A stretch of 33,723 nt of DNA from Bacteroidales bacterium (GTDB taxonomy: Bacteria > Bacteroidota > Bacteroidia > Bacteroidales > UBA932). The stretch spans positions 1 through 33,723 of the forward strand of contig JAGAAF010000050.1 in NCBI GenBank assembly GCA_017615435.1. The letters run 5' to 3'. The stretch's first letter is position 1, and the number at the start of each line of letters is the position of its first letter. Positions 16,205 to 23,609 of this stretch are shown in pieces. The notes beneath the pieces were generated by a model. The model was not told the DNA's origin. It made no database searches and saw only the letters and a program-made list of their open reading frames with translations. Made by a program: the position numbers and the translations under genes.

Positions 16205-17849
16205 ATTTATACAGGAATCTCTTGATGCTGAGTTTCGGAGTCTTCTGGAAAGGCTCGAGAACTATCTCGATCTTGGCGATCTGGCTATAGTTCGGGAGGT
16301 GCCTGTTGACTGCCAGCCTGATGTTCTCGGGGATATCCGAAATGGCCTCTTCGTCCAGGCCTGCATTCTTGATGGCATCCTGGTCGAGATACACGAGACC
16401 GACGATCTTGCCGGCACGGTCCACGACCACCGACTCAGACACATAGGGCTGAGAGTTGATGAAGGACTCGAGCTCCTCGGGGTAGACGTTCTGGCCGTTG
16501 GCTGTGAGGATGAGAGCCTTCGAGCGGCCCTTGATGAAGATGGTGCCGTCCTTGGCCATAATGCCGAGGTCGCCGGTGCGGAGGTAACCGTCGTCGGTGA
16601 AGGCGTTGGCGGTGGCTTCGGGGTTCTTATAGTAGCCGATGCAGATGTTGTCTCCCTTGACCTGAATCTCGCCGGCGATGTGCTGAGGGTCTTCGGAATC
16701 GATCCTGATATCGTTGATGTCCACGGGGCGGCCGCAGGAACCGGGGATGTAGTTGCGCCAGCCGGAATAGGCGAGCAGCGGGCATCCTTCGGTCATACCG
16801 TAACCGACCACATAGGGAAGCTTGATCTTCTTGAACAGGCGGTCCACCTCGGGGTTGAGGGCCGCGCCGCCCATAATGAACTCTGTGACGTTGCCGCCGA
16901 AGGCCTGGCACAGACCGTCCTTGACCTTCTTGTAGATTATGGTGTTGATGCCCGGAATCTTGGTGAGCACCTTCATAAGCGGCTTGTCAAGGGTGGGCTT
17001 GACCTTGCTCTTGTAGATCTTCTCCATCACCAGAGGAACGGTCACGAGGAGGTAGGGCTTTACTTCCTGGAATGCCTTGAGAAGGGTGGCGGGAGTCGGA
17101 GCCTTGCCGAGCCAGTAGATACCGGTGCCGTTGGCGAGAGGGTAGATGAACTCGATCACGAGACCGTACATATGGGCCATAGGGAGCATAGACACTATCT
17201 TGTCGCCGGCGGGCATAAAGCGCTGGTCATAGTCCACGTTGGCGCTGAAGTTACGGTAGGTGAGCATCACGCCCTTCGGGTCGCCCGTGCTGCCGGAGGT
17301 GTAGTTGATGGTGCTGAGGTCGTCCATATTGTCCGTGGGGTAGACCACGTTCTCAGGGCCGAAGCCGTCCTTCCATTTTTCTTCGAACAGGCTCTCCATC
17401 TTGGCGTAGGCCTTTTCGGTCTTGGCGTCCTTCGCCCAGAGGCACTCCCAGGTGTCCACGTCGATGGCGAGGCGAAGCTGCGGCATCTTGTCGAGCGGCA
17501 TCTTCTCCCACTTCGCCTTGTTGGTGAAGAGGACGAGAGCTTCGGAGTGGTCGATGAGGAATGCTGCGTTAGCGGGGGTGAAGTCTGCGAGGAGCGGCAC
17601 TATGACCGTTTCGTAGGTGTTGACTGCCATATAGGCCATACCCCAGCGGGCGCCGTTTGCTGCATAGAGAGCTATTTTGTCGCCCTTCTTAAGACCGAGG
17701 GCTTCGAATGCGAGGTGGAATTTCTCAACCTGGATGGCCATCTGGCCGTAGGTGAAAGAATCGCCGCCCATAGTGTGAAGGGCAGTCTTGTTCCAATACT
17801 TGCGGGTTGCGTTCTGGAGACTCTCCAGATAATGCGGATAATTCGACAT
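16203..17849 (-). CDS. AMP-forming long-chain acyl-CoA synthetase
   Basis: 548 residues of the ANL superfamily. The enzyme activates a fatty acid with ATP to an acyl-adenylate and transfers it to CoA. The P-loop-like motif NYTSGSTGDPKGVMLTYRN, the adenylate motif GYGMTEGCPLLAY, and the hinge motif YLRTGDLGIMAKDGTIFIKGR are present, and a lysine sits near the C-terminus (KLSIKRFLYK) where the catalytic Lys is expected. The frame is open upstream to 17960, but the ATG at 17849 gives a normal start (MSNYPHYLESLQNATRKY) and lies downstream of a good promoter. It is followed by htpG, separated by a terminator. Confidence 0.9.
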   Translation of the reverse strand: MSNYPHYLESLQNATRKYWNKTALHTMGGDSFTYGQMAIQVEKFHLAFEALGLKKGDKIALYAANGARWGMAYMAVNTYETVIVPLLADFTPANAAFLIDHSEALVLFTNKAKWEKMPLDKMPQLRLAIDVDTWECLWAKDAKTEKAYAKMESLFEEKWKDGFGPENVVYPTDNMDDLSTINYTSGSTGDPKGVMLTYRNFSANVDYDQRFMPAGDKIVSMLPMAHMYGLVIEFIYPLANGTGIYWLGKAPTPATLLKAFQEVKPYLLVTVPLVMEKIYKSKVKPTLDKPLMKVLTKIPGINTIIYKKVKDGLCQAFGGNVTEFIMGGAALNPEVDRLFKKIKLPYVVGYGMTEGCPLLAYSGWRNYIPGSCGRPVDINDIRIDSEDPQHIAGEIQVKGDNICIGYYKNPEATANAFTDDGYLRTGDLGIMAKDGTIFIKGRSKALILTANGQNVYPEELESFINSQPYVSESVVVDRAGKIVGLVYLDQDAIKNAGLDEEAISDIPENIRLAVNRHLPNYSQIAKIEIVLEPFQKTPKLSIKRFLYK

Positions 17850-17877
17850 TGTGTAAAGGTTTGGTTTTTTCCGGACA

Positions 17878-17909
17878 CAAAAATACTCCCGGCCGGTTTT
17901 TTTGCCAAA
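17878..17909 (-). promoter_or_regulatory. Promoter of the acyl-CoA synthetase gene
   Basis: On the minus strand TATTTTTG (17878-17885) fits TAnnTTTG, and TTTG lies exactly 20 nt upstream. Both elements and the spacing match the Bacteroidota consensus. The leader is about 25 nt. The plus-strand HAD gene has only a near match (GATATTTG, 17940-17947) in the same gap. Confidence 0.65.
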
Positions 17910-17974
17910 CGCACGTGTGTGTATGTGGCGAATTATTACGATATTTGTGGCGAAAGACAATAATTAGGGGTGAA

Positions 17975-18805
17975 ATGAAAAAGCCTATAGTAGCGCTTAT
18001 CTACGATTTCGACGGGACTCTCGCTCCCGGAAATATGCAGGAATTCGGCTTCATCCAGGCGATGGGCACGACGAAAGAGGAGTTCTGGGAGAAGAGCAAC
18101 AGCCTGGCTGTGAACCAGGACGCATCGGATGTCCTCTCCTATATGAAGATGATGTACGACGAGGCCCACGCGAAGGGCATCAGCCTTCGCAGGGAAGACT
18201 TTATGCGCTTCGGCAGCGACATCGATTTCTTCGAGGGCGTGCGCGGCTGGTTCAAACTGGTCAATGACTACGGCGCCGAGCACGGCGTGCGCGTGGAGCA
18301 CTACATCAACTCGAGCGGCCTTAAGGAGATGGTCGAGGGCACTGCGATAGCGAAGGAGTTCAAGCATATCTTCGCCGGTACCTATATCTATAATGAAGCG
18401 GGGGAGGCCGTCTGGCCCGGTATCGCAGTGGACTACACCAACAAGACTCAGTTCCTCTTCAAGATCAACAAGGGTATCTTCAGCGCCCGCGACAGCAAGA
18501 TGGTTAATGCTTCGACAGCCGAGAACAAGAAGCGCGTGCCTTTCGCGCATATGATTTATTTTGGCGACGGAGAAACGGATGTGCCCAGTATGAAGATAGT
18601 CGGTATGTTCGGCGGCAACCCCATCGCAGTGTTCGATCCGCAGAATGAGAAGAAGCGCGCAGTGGCCGCGAAACTCAAACGCCAGGGGCGAGTTCGTTTC
18701 ACTGCTCCCGCAGTGTACACGCCGGACAGCAAGGCGTTCAAAATCGTCTGCGCAATCATTGATAAGATCCACGCAGACTGTGTGTTACAAGACTTCGAAA
18801 AATAA
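17975..18805 (+). CDS. HAD-superfamily phosphatase
   Basis: 276 residues. The nucleophile motif D11-F-D13-G-T ([10 protein letters not shown]) opens the protein, motif II is probably NSSG near 112-115, and the metal-binding motif is GDGETD (197-202). A helical cap insert lies between about residues 20 and 105. The fold and motif spacing resemble phosphoserine-phosphatase-like HAD hydrolases. The substrate cannot be told. The frame is open upstream to 17807, but only the ATG at 17975 starts at the HAD core. It lies 8 nt before pta, so a shared transcript is likely; whether it acts on a phosphate metabolite in the same pathway is speculation. Confidence 0.8.
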   Translation: MKKPIVALIYDFDGTLAPGNMQEFGFIQAMGTTKEEFWEKSNSLAVNQDASDVLSYMKMMYDEAHAKGISLRREDFMRFGSDIDFFEGVRGWFKLVNDYGAEHGVRVEHYINSSGLKEMVEGTAIAKEFKHIFAGTYIYNEAGEAVWPGIAVDYTNKTQFLFKINKGIFSARDSKMVNASTAENKKRVPFAHMIYFGDGETDVPSMKIVGMFGGNPIAVFDPQNEKKRAVAAKLKRQGRVRFTAPAVYTPDSKAFKIVCAIIDKIHADCVLQDFEK

Positions 18806-18813
18806 AATTTTAT

Positions 18814-19821
18814 ATGGCTCTCATTGAAAAAATCATTGCACGCGCCTGCTCGAACAAGCAGCGCATCGTGCTCCCCGAATCGCTTGAAGACCGCACTATC
18901 ACTGCGGCTGACCGAGCCCTCGCCGACGGCTTGGCAGATATCATTTTGATCGGCAGTCCTGTAGAAATTGGTGCAAAAGCCGAGGAATTGGGATTGAAGA
19001 ATATCGGTAAGGCCACCATCATCGATCCGGCCACTTCTCCGAAGACTGAAGAATATGCGCAGTTGCTCTACGAACTTCGCAAGGCGAAGGGTATGACTCC
19101 CGAGGAGGCGCACAAACTAGTGATGAATCCTCTGTATTTCGGCTGCCTCATCATCAAGAGCGGCGATGCCGACGGTCAGATCAGTGGCGCTCTTTCGACG
19201 ACCGGCGAGACTCTCCGTCCTGCCCTTCAGATCATCAAGTGCGCTCCCGGAATCACCTGCGTCAGCGGCGCTATGCTGCTTGTCACCAAGACTCCCCAGT
19301 ATGGCGAAGAGGGTGTGCTGGTGGTAGGTGACGTGGCTGTGACGCCGGCGCCGGACGCCGGTCAGCTGGCGCAGATCGCAGTCTGCACGGCGCAGACCGC
19401 GCGCAGCGTCGCCGGCTTCGCCGAGCCCCGCGTGGCGATGCTTTCGTTCAGCACGAAGGGCTCCGCCAAGCACGAGGTGGTGGATAAGGTGGTCGAGGCC
19501 ACGCGGCTGGCGCGTGAGCTCGACCCGTCGCTCAAGATAGACGGAGAACTGCAGGCTGATGCCGCTCTTGTTCCGTCAGTCGGCGCCAAGAAGGCTCCCG
19601 GCTCCGATATCGCCGGCAAGGCCAACGTCCTTGTCTTCCCGAACCTCGAAGTCGGTAACATCGGTTACAAACTGGTTCAGCGCCTCGGCAACGCCGACGC
19701 CATCGGCCCCATCCTCCAGGGCATCGCCCGCCCGGTCAACGACCTCTCCCGCGGCTGCTCCGTCGAGGACATCTACAACCTGATTGCAATCACCGCCTGT
19801 CAGGCGATGGACGCCAAATAA
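18814..19821 (+). CDS. pta: Phosphate acetyltransferase
   Basis: 335 residues, the length of the short single-domain Pta. It interconverts acetyl-CoA plus phosphate and acetyl phosphate plus CoA in acetate fermentation. Family blocks visible are [20 protein letters not shown] near the N-terminus, the [20 protein letters not shown] run, [21 protein letters not shown] sequence in the middle, and [20 protein letters not shown] and [17 protein letters not shown] at the C-terminus. ackA, its usual partner, is not in the window. A strong hairpin follows the stop. Confidence 0.93.
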   Translation: MALIEKIIARACSNKQRIVLPESLEDRTITAADRALADGLADIILIGSPVEIGAKAEELGLKNIGKATIIDPATSPKTEEYAQLLYELRKAKGMTPEEAHKLVMNPLYFGCLIIKSGDADGQISGALSTTGETLRPALQIIKCAPGITCVSGAMLLVTKTPQYGEEGVLVVGDVAVTPAPDAGQLAQIAVCTAQTARSVAGFAEPRVAMLSFSTKGSAKHEVVDKVVEATRLARELDPSLKIDGELQADAALVPSVGAKKAPGSDIAGKANVLVFPNLEVGNIGYKLVQRLGNADAIGPILQGIARPVNDLSRGCSVEDIYNLIAITACQAMDAK

Positions 19822-19826
19822 ACAAA

Positions 19827-19854
19827 CAGCCGCGACCTTGAGGGGTCGCGGCTG
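19827..19854 (+). terminator. Hairpin terminator after pta
   Basis: CAGCCGCGACC (19827-19837) pairs with GGTCGCGGCTG (19844-19854), an 11-bp perfect GC-rich stem with a 6-nt loop starting 5 nt after the pta stop. The following T content is modest (TCGTTATTAT). Confidence 0.75.
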
Positions 19855-19859
19855 TCGTT

Positions 19860-20040
19860 ATTATCCGTCTCAAAGACTAGTACTCTTCCTCGTTCCACAT
19901 ATGGGTTAGTCTATATAAGTAGCCCATTATCAATTAGTTAGTCTTGTATTCAAAAACTCTGGTTAGCCATTAGGGTAGCCTGAGGCTGGCTAAAACCCAC
20001 TAACTGACAATATACTATCCAATACTACTATCCCAAAGAA
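19860..20040. other. AT-rich non-coding stretch with gene-tail remnant and small inverted repeats
   Basis: No complete gene is seen. The minus-strand codons at 19900-19877 read MWNEEEY plus stop, matching the C-terminus of the DUF2795 gene at 21757 (FFFNEEEY stop). Small inverted repeats follow: TTAGCC/GGCTAA and, inside, AGCCT-G-AGGCT around 19963-19992. From 20000 on the sequence is a copy of the flank downstream of the lipoprotein gene. I read this as decayed, rearranged DNA. Confidence 0.4.
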
Positions 20041-20132
20041 TCAATTGTATGTGCCATAGGCAGGCTCCATTTCAACATCCTTCATTCCTTCATTGGGAGG
20101 GAAGGAAATCTTTTTATAAGTCTTGCCATCCT
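20000..20132. repeat. Direct repeat copy A (lipoprotein gene 3' end and flank)
   Basis: This segment repeats 20494-20625. In the coding part (20041-20118 against 20534-20611) I count 5 mismatches in 78 bases. The flank shares CTAACTGACA and ACTATCCCAAA with small length differences. It carries the last about 26 codons of the lipoprotein gene and its downstream sequence. Confidence 0.8.
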
Positions 20133-20354
20133 CCGCAATTAATTTCAACCGGTTACATTTTGTAACCACTTCACTTCCTTCCTTTACCAGCCTGTTTTTC
20201 AATACCTTCCAATAATTTCTCGCCCTATCATGGGTTGGTTGGTAAGGATTCCACATACATCAACTATGGAGAAGAACCATTCCTGTTTCTCCTCATCCCA
20301 AGCCGTACGGACTTTTTTGTTCTCAAACAACTGTATTTTTTCAATATCGGACAT
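20041..20354 (-). pseudogene. Broken Bro-N (antirepressor/DinD-like) gene fused to a lipoprotein tail
   Basis: The ATG at 20354 starts MSDIEKIQLFENKKVRTAWD and continues through WFFSIVDVCGILT, the standard N-terminus of a Bro-N domain. The frame breaks near 20230-20240; the rest of the domain (ARNYWKVLKNRLVKEG, then VVTKCNRLKLIAEDGK) is in another frame. Where Bro-N proteins continue with a TDVADTE-like block, the sequence instead switches to TYKKISFPPNEGMKDV and ends PAYGTYN, the tail of the lipoprotein at 20534. So the gene has a frameshift and a chimeric 3' end. Bro-N proteins are usually phage- or mobile-element-associated regulators. The promoter upstream is still perfect. The family assignment is from recall of the motif pattern. 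Confidence 0.65.
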
Positions 20355-20371
20355 GGTCTCAACGTTTTCTA

Positions 20372-20403
20372 CAAATATAATCCAGACGGAAACCTAATGC
20401 AAA
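20372..20403 (-). promoter_or_regulatory. Intact promoter of the Bro-N pseudogene
   Basis: On the minus strand TATATTTG (20372-20379) with TTTG 20 nt upstream matches both elements and spacing of the Bacteroidota consensus. It ends 17 nt before the ATG at 20354. Confidence 0.6.
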
Positions 20404-20429
20404 TCTATTGCAAGGTTAAAAGATTCTCA

Positions 20430-20446
20430 TTTCGCAAGATGCGAAA
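20430..20446. promoter_or_regulatory. Palindrome upstream of the Bro-N promoter
   Basis: TTTCGCA-AGA-TGCGAAA is a perfect 7-3-7 inverted repeat located about 30 nt upstream of the -33 element. A further partial copy (CGCAAAATGTGAAAT) follows directly. This would suit an operator for a phage-type regulator, but no protein is assigned. Confidence 0.3.
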
Positions 20447-20493
20447 CGCAAAATGTGAAATAGTGTAGGGAGTTTGAGGAAGACGACTAGCCC

Positions 20494-20625
20494 CTAACTG
20501 ACATAACAACTCATTTTTTTTACTATCCCAAAATCAGTTGTATGTGCCATAGGCGGGCTCCATTTCAACATCCTTCATGCCTTCATTTGGGGGGAAGGAA
20601 ATCTTTTTATAGGTTTTTCCGTCTT
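20494..20625. repeat. Direct repeat copy B (lipoprotein gene 3' end and flank)
   Basis: This is the apparent parent copy, because here the repeated tail belongs to a complete gene. See copy A at 20000-20132. Confidence 0.8.
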
Positions 20626-21031
20626 TTTCGATAACATCCTCCTTCCTTAACCAATACTTTTGAATGACATAATCCGACATTTTCCCGACGCCCCAATTAT
20701 CGTCTAATCTCTTTGCGTCAAATATGGCTACCAGCAATACATCTGTCTCCCAGAACACATCATCGACAACCCATTGGGGATCTGCTTCAAAATTGGTTAT
20801 AACATCTGCAAAAGATCCCATTTGCCCCGGCTCTACGTAGTTTAAGTACCATTTGCTATTTATTTCATCAATACTTTGAGGATCATTCCCTGTTTCTAAG
20901 CCTGTTTTCTGAGACCAGATGTATATGCCCTCACTATATTGATTCTCCAGATCAAGCGAAAAACCGTAATCACATGATGTTATAGTCGCTAGTGCTACCA
21001 GCATTATAACTATGAGTTTCAATGATTTCAT
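20534..21031 (-). CDS. Putative lipoprotein of unknown function
   Basis: 165 residues. A basic, hydrophobic N-terminus ends in a lipobox (ATITSC, C20), so the mature protein should be lipid-anchored. The mature part is acidic and rich in Trp and Tyr, with a DVFWETDVLLVAIFDAKRL segment that looks like a beta-rich core; no known domain is recognised. The last about 26 codons are duplicated downstream in the Bro-N pseudogene. It lies 19 nt after the exported protein gene at 21051 and is probably cotranscribed with it. Base composition is AT-richer than the surrounding core genes, consistent with acquired DNA. Confidence 0.65.
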   Translation of the reverse strand: MKSLKLIVIMLVALATITSCDYGFSLDLENQYSEGIYIWSQKTGLETGNDPQSIDEINSKWYLNYVEPGQMGSFADVITNFEADPQWVVDDVFWETDVLLVAIFDAKRLDDNWGVGKMSDYVIQKYWLRKEDVIEKDGKTYKKISFPPNEGMKDVEMEPAYGTYN

Positions 21032-21050
21032 AATCTACAAATAATAATGG

Positions 21051-21515
21051 TTAAAACCTCATTGCTATTGCTATTCCATTCCCGGTTGAAGCATATCCAA
21101 TTGCAGCTACGGTTTGCCCGGAAGCATTTTTAATTTTCTTAATTCTACTATTGCCGAACCAAGCAACACCTGCTCCTGCAAGCATAGTCAGAAATCCACC
21201 TATCTCAAATGCTTCTCCTGTTTTATATGCCGGTTGCTTTTTGGCTTCCTGATTCAAATTGTAGATTTCTTCTATTGTACCTGTAGTGGAATGACTGTTA
21301 GTATATTTGTTTTGTTCAATCATACAAACAACATTGCCACCAAGCCAGGCAATAGCACCTACTCCGGCAGTTATAACACCACCATAAAATGCCGTATGGG
21401 CCATCTTGTATTCCATTGTTGTGGTTACATCTGTGGTGGGGTTATTAGCATATTGACCTAAGGCCATAACAGAGGACAACAATAATAGAACAAGTGTAAG
21501 GACTATCTTATGCAT
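21051..21515 (-). CDS. Small exported protein with two glycine-rich hydrophobic segments
   Basis: 154 residues from the ATG at 21515 (a GTG one codon earlier is also possible). A signal peptide (HKIVLTLVLLLLSSVMALG) probably ends before Q21. Two hydrophobic, Gly/Ala-rich segments follow, at about 39-60 (GGVITAGVGAIAWLGGN) and 102-120 (GGFLTMLAGAGVAWFGN); they resemble each other and could be an internal repeat or a membrane hairpin. No family is recognised. A TATCTTTG box at 21540-21547 lies about 24 nt upstream. It shares its transcript with the lipoprotein downstream. Confidence 0.6.
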   Translation of the reverse strand: MHKIVLTLVLLLLSSVMALGQYANNPTTDVTTTMEYKMAHTAFYGGVITAGVGAIAWLGGNVVCMIEQNKYTNSHSTTGTIEEIYNLNQEAKKQPAYKTGEAFEIGGFLTMLAGAGVAWFGNSRIKKIKNASGQTVAAIGYASTGNGIAIAMRF

Positions 21516-21539
21516 CACCTAAGATATTAATGGTTTTTA

Positions 21540-21547
21540 CAAAGATA
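21540..21547 (-). promoter_or_regulatory. -7 promoter box for the exported protein and lipoprotein genes
   Basis: TATCTTTG on the minus strand fits TAnnTTTG and gives a leader of about 20 nt. No clear TTTG lies at the -33 position. Confidence 0.45.
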
Positions 21548-21582
21548 AGTTTTTTAAATCATCCCTCATTTACTATTCCTCT

Positions 21583-21640
21583 TCCTTCTTCAGGAGGACT
21601 TCTTCTTTCATAGGGAAATAATTGGATAGTAAAGGCCTCA
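21583..21640 (-). other. Possible degenerate copy of the DUF2795 3' end
   Basis: The minus-strand frame ending near 21573 reads YFPMKEEVLLKKEEE then stop. It parallels the intact DUF2795 tail DYPTKEDFFFNEEEY stop at 21757, with shared AAAGAAGA and a GAG-rich end. The match is loose and acidic codon runs can converge, so this is tentative. Confidence 0.2.
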
Positions 21641-21682
21641 AAACGGCCATTTTGGGCCCATTTTCAGGTTGTTTTTGGATAG

Positions 21683-21709
21683 AAAAAAGCAGTGGAACTA
21701 TCCACTGCT
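21683..21709 (-). terminator. Intrinsic terminator after the DUF2795 gene
   Basis: On the minus strand AGCAGTGGA (21709-21701) pairs with TCCACTGCT (21696-21688) around a 4-nt loop, and six Ts follow (21688-21683). It is a clean rho-independent terminator about 50 nt beyond the DUF2795 stop. A second palindrome, CTATTGA-TTA-TCAATAG, lies at 21721-21737 in between. Confidence 0.85.
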
Positions 21710-21756
21710 CAAATCTTATTCTATTGATTATCAATAGATTATGTCTTAACTCCCTG

Positions 21757-21978
21757 TTAGTACTCCTCCTCGTTAAAGAAGAAGTCTTCTTTGGTGGGGT
21801 AATCGGGCCAGATGTCTTCGATGGATTCGTAGATTTCTCCGTCGTCCTCGAGCTCCTCAAGGTTCTCGATTACTTCCTCAGGGGCCCCTGAGCGGTTAGC
21901 ATAGTCGATGAGCTCATCTTTAGTTGCCGGGAATGGTGCATCGTCAAGGCTTCCGGCTAGTTCCAGTGTCCAAAACAT
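21757..21978 (-). CDS. DUF2795 domain protein
   Basis: 73 residues, highly acidic, matching the small DUF2795 family common in Bacteroidota: FWTLELAGSLDDAPFPATK, then DELIDYANRSGAP, then a Glu-rich helix and the end WPDYPTKEDFFFNEEEY. The function is not established; the family is small, cytosolic and likely helical. The ATG at 21978 lies about 40 nt after a TATCTTTG box (22018-22025). An intrinsic terminator follows. Copies of its final codons appear at 19877-19900 and perhaps at 21583-21640. Confidence 0.8.
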   Translation of the reverse strand: MFWTLELAGSLDDAPFPATKDELIDYANRSGAPEEVIENLEELEDDGEIYESIEDIWPDYPTKEDFFFNEEEY

Positions 21979-22017
21979 AGTTTCGATATTTATTTTTTAC
22001 AATTTCCGATTTGGCGG

Positions 22018-22057
22018 CAAAGATATACAAAAAATCAAAGAATCATAACTATTTTTG
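22018..22057. promoter_or_regulatory. Divergent -7 boxes, DUF2795 gene and folE
   Basis: Minus strand: TATCTTTG at 22018-22025 for the DUF2795 gene. Plus strand: TATTTTTG at 22050-22057 for folE, ending 15 nt before its ATG. Both fit TAnnTTTG; neither has a convincing TTTG at the -33 position. Confidence 0.45.
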
Positions 22058-22072
22058 TATGACAATAAGACT

Positions 22073-22660
22073 ATGGCATACACAAAAGAAGAAAAATACG
22101 ACCTGAGGGTCACCGAGGAAATCTCGAAACACGTTAAATCCATCCTTGACCTGCTGGGTGAAGATGCCGGCAGAGAAGGCCTGCAGAAGACTCCGGAACG
22201 TGTCGCGAAGGCGATGCAGTTTATGACGAAGGGCTACGAAGAGGACGGCATCCAGATCATCCGTAGCGCGATGTTCGAGGAGGACTACAGCCAGATGGTG
22301 CTGGTAAAGGACATCGAGCTCTACAGCATCTGCGAGCATCATCTGCTGCCTTTCATAGGCAAGTGCCACGTCGCTTACATCCCCAACGGCCGAATCACCG
22401 GCCTCAGCAAGATCGCCCGCGTTGTGGAAACCTACGCCCGGAGGCTGCAGGTACAGGAGCGCCTGACCGTGCAGATTCGCGATTGCATACAGGAGGCGCT
22501 GCAACCGCTCGGCGTGGCCGTGGTCATAGAGGCGAACCACACTTGTATGCAGATCCGCGGGGTGGAGAAATCCAACGCCATCACCACCACCTCGGCCTTC
22601 AGCGGAGCCTTCTTAAACTCCGAAAAGACCCGCAACGAATTCCTTAACCTGATAAAATGA
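22073..22660 (+). CDS. folE: GTP cyclohydrolase I
   Basis: 195 residues. It converts GTP to 7,8-dihydroneopterin triphosphate, the first step to folate. The zinc ligands are C87 and H90 ([10 protein letters not shown]) and C158 ([12 protein letters not shown]). The [13 protein letters not shown] and [22 protein letters not shown] blocks are diagnostic. The ATG at 22073 is used rather than an in-frame TTG at 22055, which overlaps the promoter. It heads a plus-strand run of six tightly packed genes; the next gene overlaps it by ATGA. Confidence 0.96.
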   Translation: MAYTKEEKYDLRVTEEISKHVKSILDLLGEDAGREGLQKTPERVAKAMQFMTKGYEEDGIQIIRSAMFEEDYSQMVLVKDIELYSICEHHLLPFIGKCHVAYIPNGRITGLSKIARVVETYARRLQVQERLTVQIRDCIQEALQPLGVAVVIEANHTCMQIRGVEKSNAITTTSAFSGAFLNSEKTRNEFLNLIK

Positions 22661-23127
22661 GAAATTACCTGAAGTTATTCCTGGCTCTTGCCATTCTTTT
22701 CGCAGGAGCGGATTTAAAAGCACAACAGACTAATATGCAAAGAGTACGTGATTTTCTGCACGAGGCAGGATGCTATTTCCTGGCGACTGTGGACGGCGAC
22801 CAGCCTCAGGTCCGTCCTTTCGGCACGGCCGAAATAATCGACGGCAAACTCTATATCCAGACCGGCCACAAGAAGGCCGTCGCGCAGCAGATTGCCGCGA
22901 ATCCGAAGGTGGCGATCTGCGCCTTCAACGGCAAGGAATGGCTGCGTATCACCGCCACTTTGGTGGAGGATTCGAGGGTTGAAATCAAGAAGGCTATGCT
23001 TGACGCCAATCCCAGTCTTCGAGCGATGTACGACGAGAATGATTCGAACACCGCCGTTTATTATCTGAAGAACGCAAAGGCCTCCATCAATTCCTTCACC
23101 GCAGCGCCCGTAGAAATCGATTTCTAG
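22657..23127 (+). CDS. PPOX-fold flavin-binding protein, apparently exported
   Basis: 156 residues. The C-terminal about 125 residues match the pyridoxamine-5'-phosphate-oxidase-like split-barrel family ([25 protein letters not shown], then [23 protein letters not shown]), which binds FMN or F420 and acts as a small oxidoreductase. Unusually, the gene starts at an ATG overlapping the folE stop and gives a clear signal peptide ([20 protein letters not shown], cleaved near QQ). An internal ATG at 22735 (MQRVRDF) would make the normal cytosolic form. The substrate is unknown. Confidence 0.8.
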   Translation: MRNYLKLFLALAILFAGADLKAQQTNMQRVRDFLHEAGCYFLATVDGDQPQVRPFGTAEIIDGKLYIQTGHKKAVAQQIAANPKVAICAFNGKEWLRITATLVEDSRVEIKKAMLDANPSLRAMYDENDSNTAVYYLKNAKASINSFTAAPVEIDF

Positions 23128-23128
23128 A

Positions 23129-23599
23129 ATGAAACAAGTCCTGGGGTACTTTCTGGGCTTCGCCATATTCATCGCCGGCATTCCGGCATTGATGTGGTGG
23201 ACGGCAGGGATGCCTTCGCTATGCGCGATACCGGTAGCGCGGCTGATCGCGGCGCTGGTTGTGGCCCTGGCGGGGCTGGCGCTGGCAGTGTGGAGCATCG
23301 TGTTTATGAAGCGTGTGGGCAAGGGCAACCCCTTCGACGCTATGGGCCACGAAGTCGCGCCGCGCACCAGGCACCTGATGACCGACGGCCCTTATCGCCT
23401 CAACCGTAACCCTATGCTCTCCGGGACCTACATCTACTACGCCGGGATCGTGATCGCGCTCTGGCACTGGTGGCCGCTCGCCATCTTTGCGGCCGTCGCC
23501 ATCCTTATGACGCTTCAGGTTCTTTCCGAAGAGAAGCGCCTCGAAGCCGATTTCGGGGAGGAGTATCTTGACTATAAGAAGCACACAAGAAGGTTTTGA
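23129..23599 (+). CDS. ICMT/PEMT-like membrane methyltransferase
   Basis: 156 residues with four or so hydrophobic helices. The C-terminal half has the isoprenylcysteine-carboxyl-methyltransferase-like pattern: TDGPYRLNRNPMLSG, a hydrophobic stretch, then EEKRLEADFGEEYLDYKKHTRRF, where the family binds S-adenosylmethionine. Bacterial members methylate lipids or small molecules; the substrate is not predictable here. It starts 1 nt after the previous stop and is followed, 10 nt on, by the AT-rich glycosyltransferase-like gene. Confidence 0.8.
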   Translation: MKQVLGYFLGFAIFIAGIPALMWWTAGMPSLCAIPVARLIAALVVALAGLALAVWSIVFMKRVGKGNPFDAMGHEVAPRTRHLMTDGPYRLNRNPMLSGTYIYYAGIVIALWHWWPLAIFAAVAILMTLQVLSEEKRLEADFGEEYLDYKKHTRRF

Positions 23600-23609
23600 C
23601 AGATATTGT

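Noticed and set aside
16080..17963. Plus-strand ORF of over 600 codons opposite the acyl-CoA synthetase
   Set aside because: The minus strand encodes a complete ANL enzyme with all motifs; the plus frame is open only because of high GC.
19960..20010. Integron attC-like sites from GTTAG/CTAAC inverted repeats in the AT-rich patch
   Set aside because: The core motifs RYYYAAC and GTTRRRY do not match well and no integrase or cassette spacing is seen.
21640..21680. A further copy of the hut-flanking palindromic repeat (AAAACGGCC, GGCCTC)
   Set aside because: Only short core words match; the TTTGGTACAC/GTGTAC arms and the 50-bp period are absent.
21573..21860. A 95-residue minus-strand ORF overlapping the DUF2795 gene
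   Set aside because: It shares sequence with the DUF2795 gene in another frame and runs through an intrinsic terminator, so it is not a gene.
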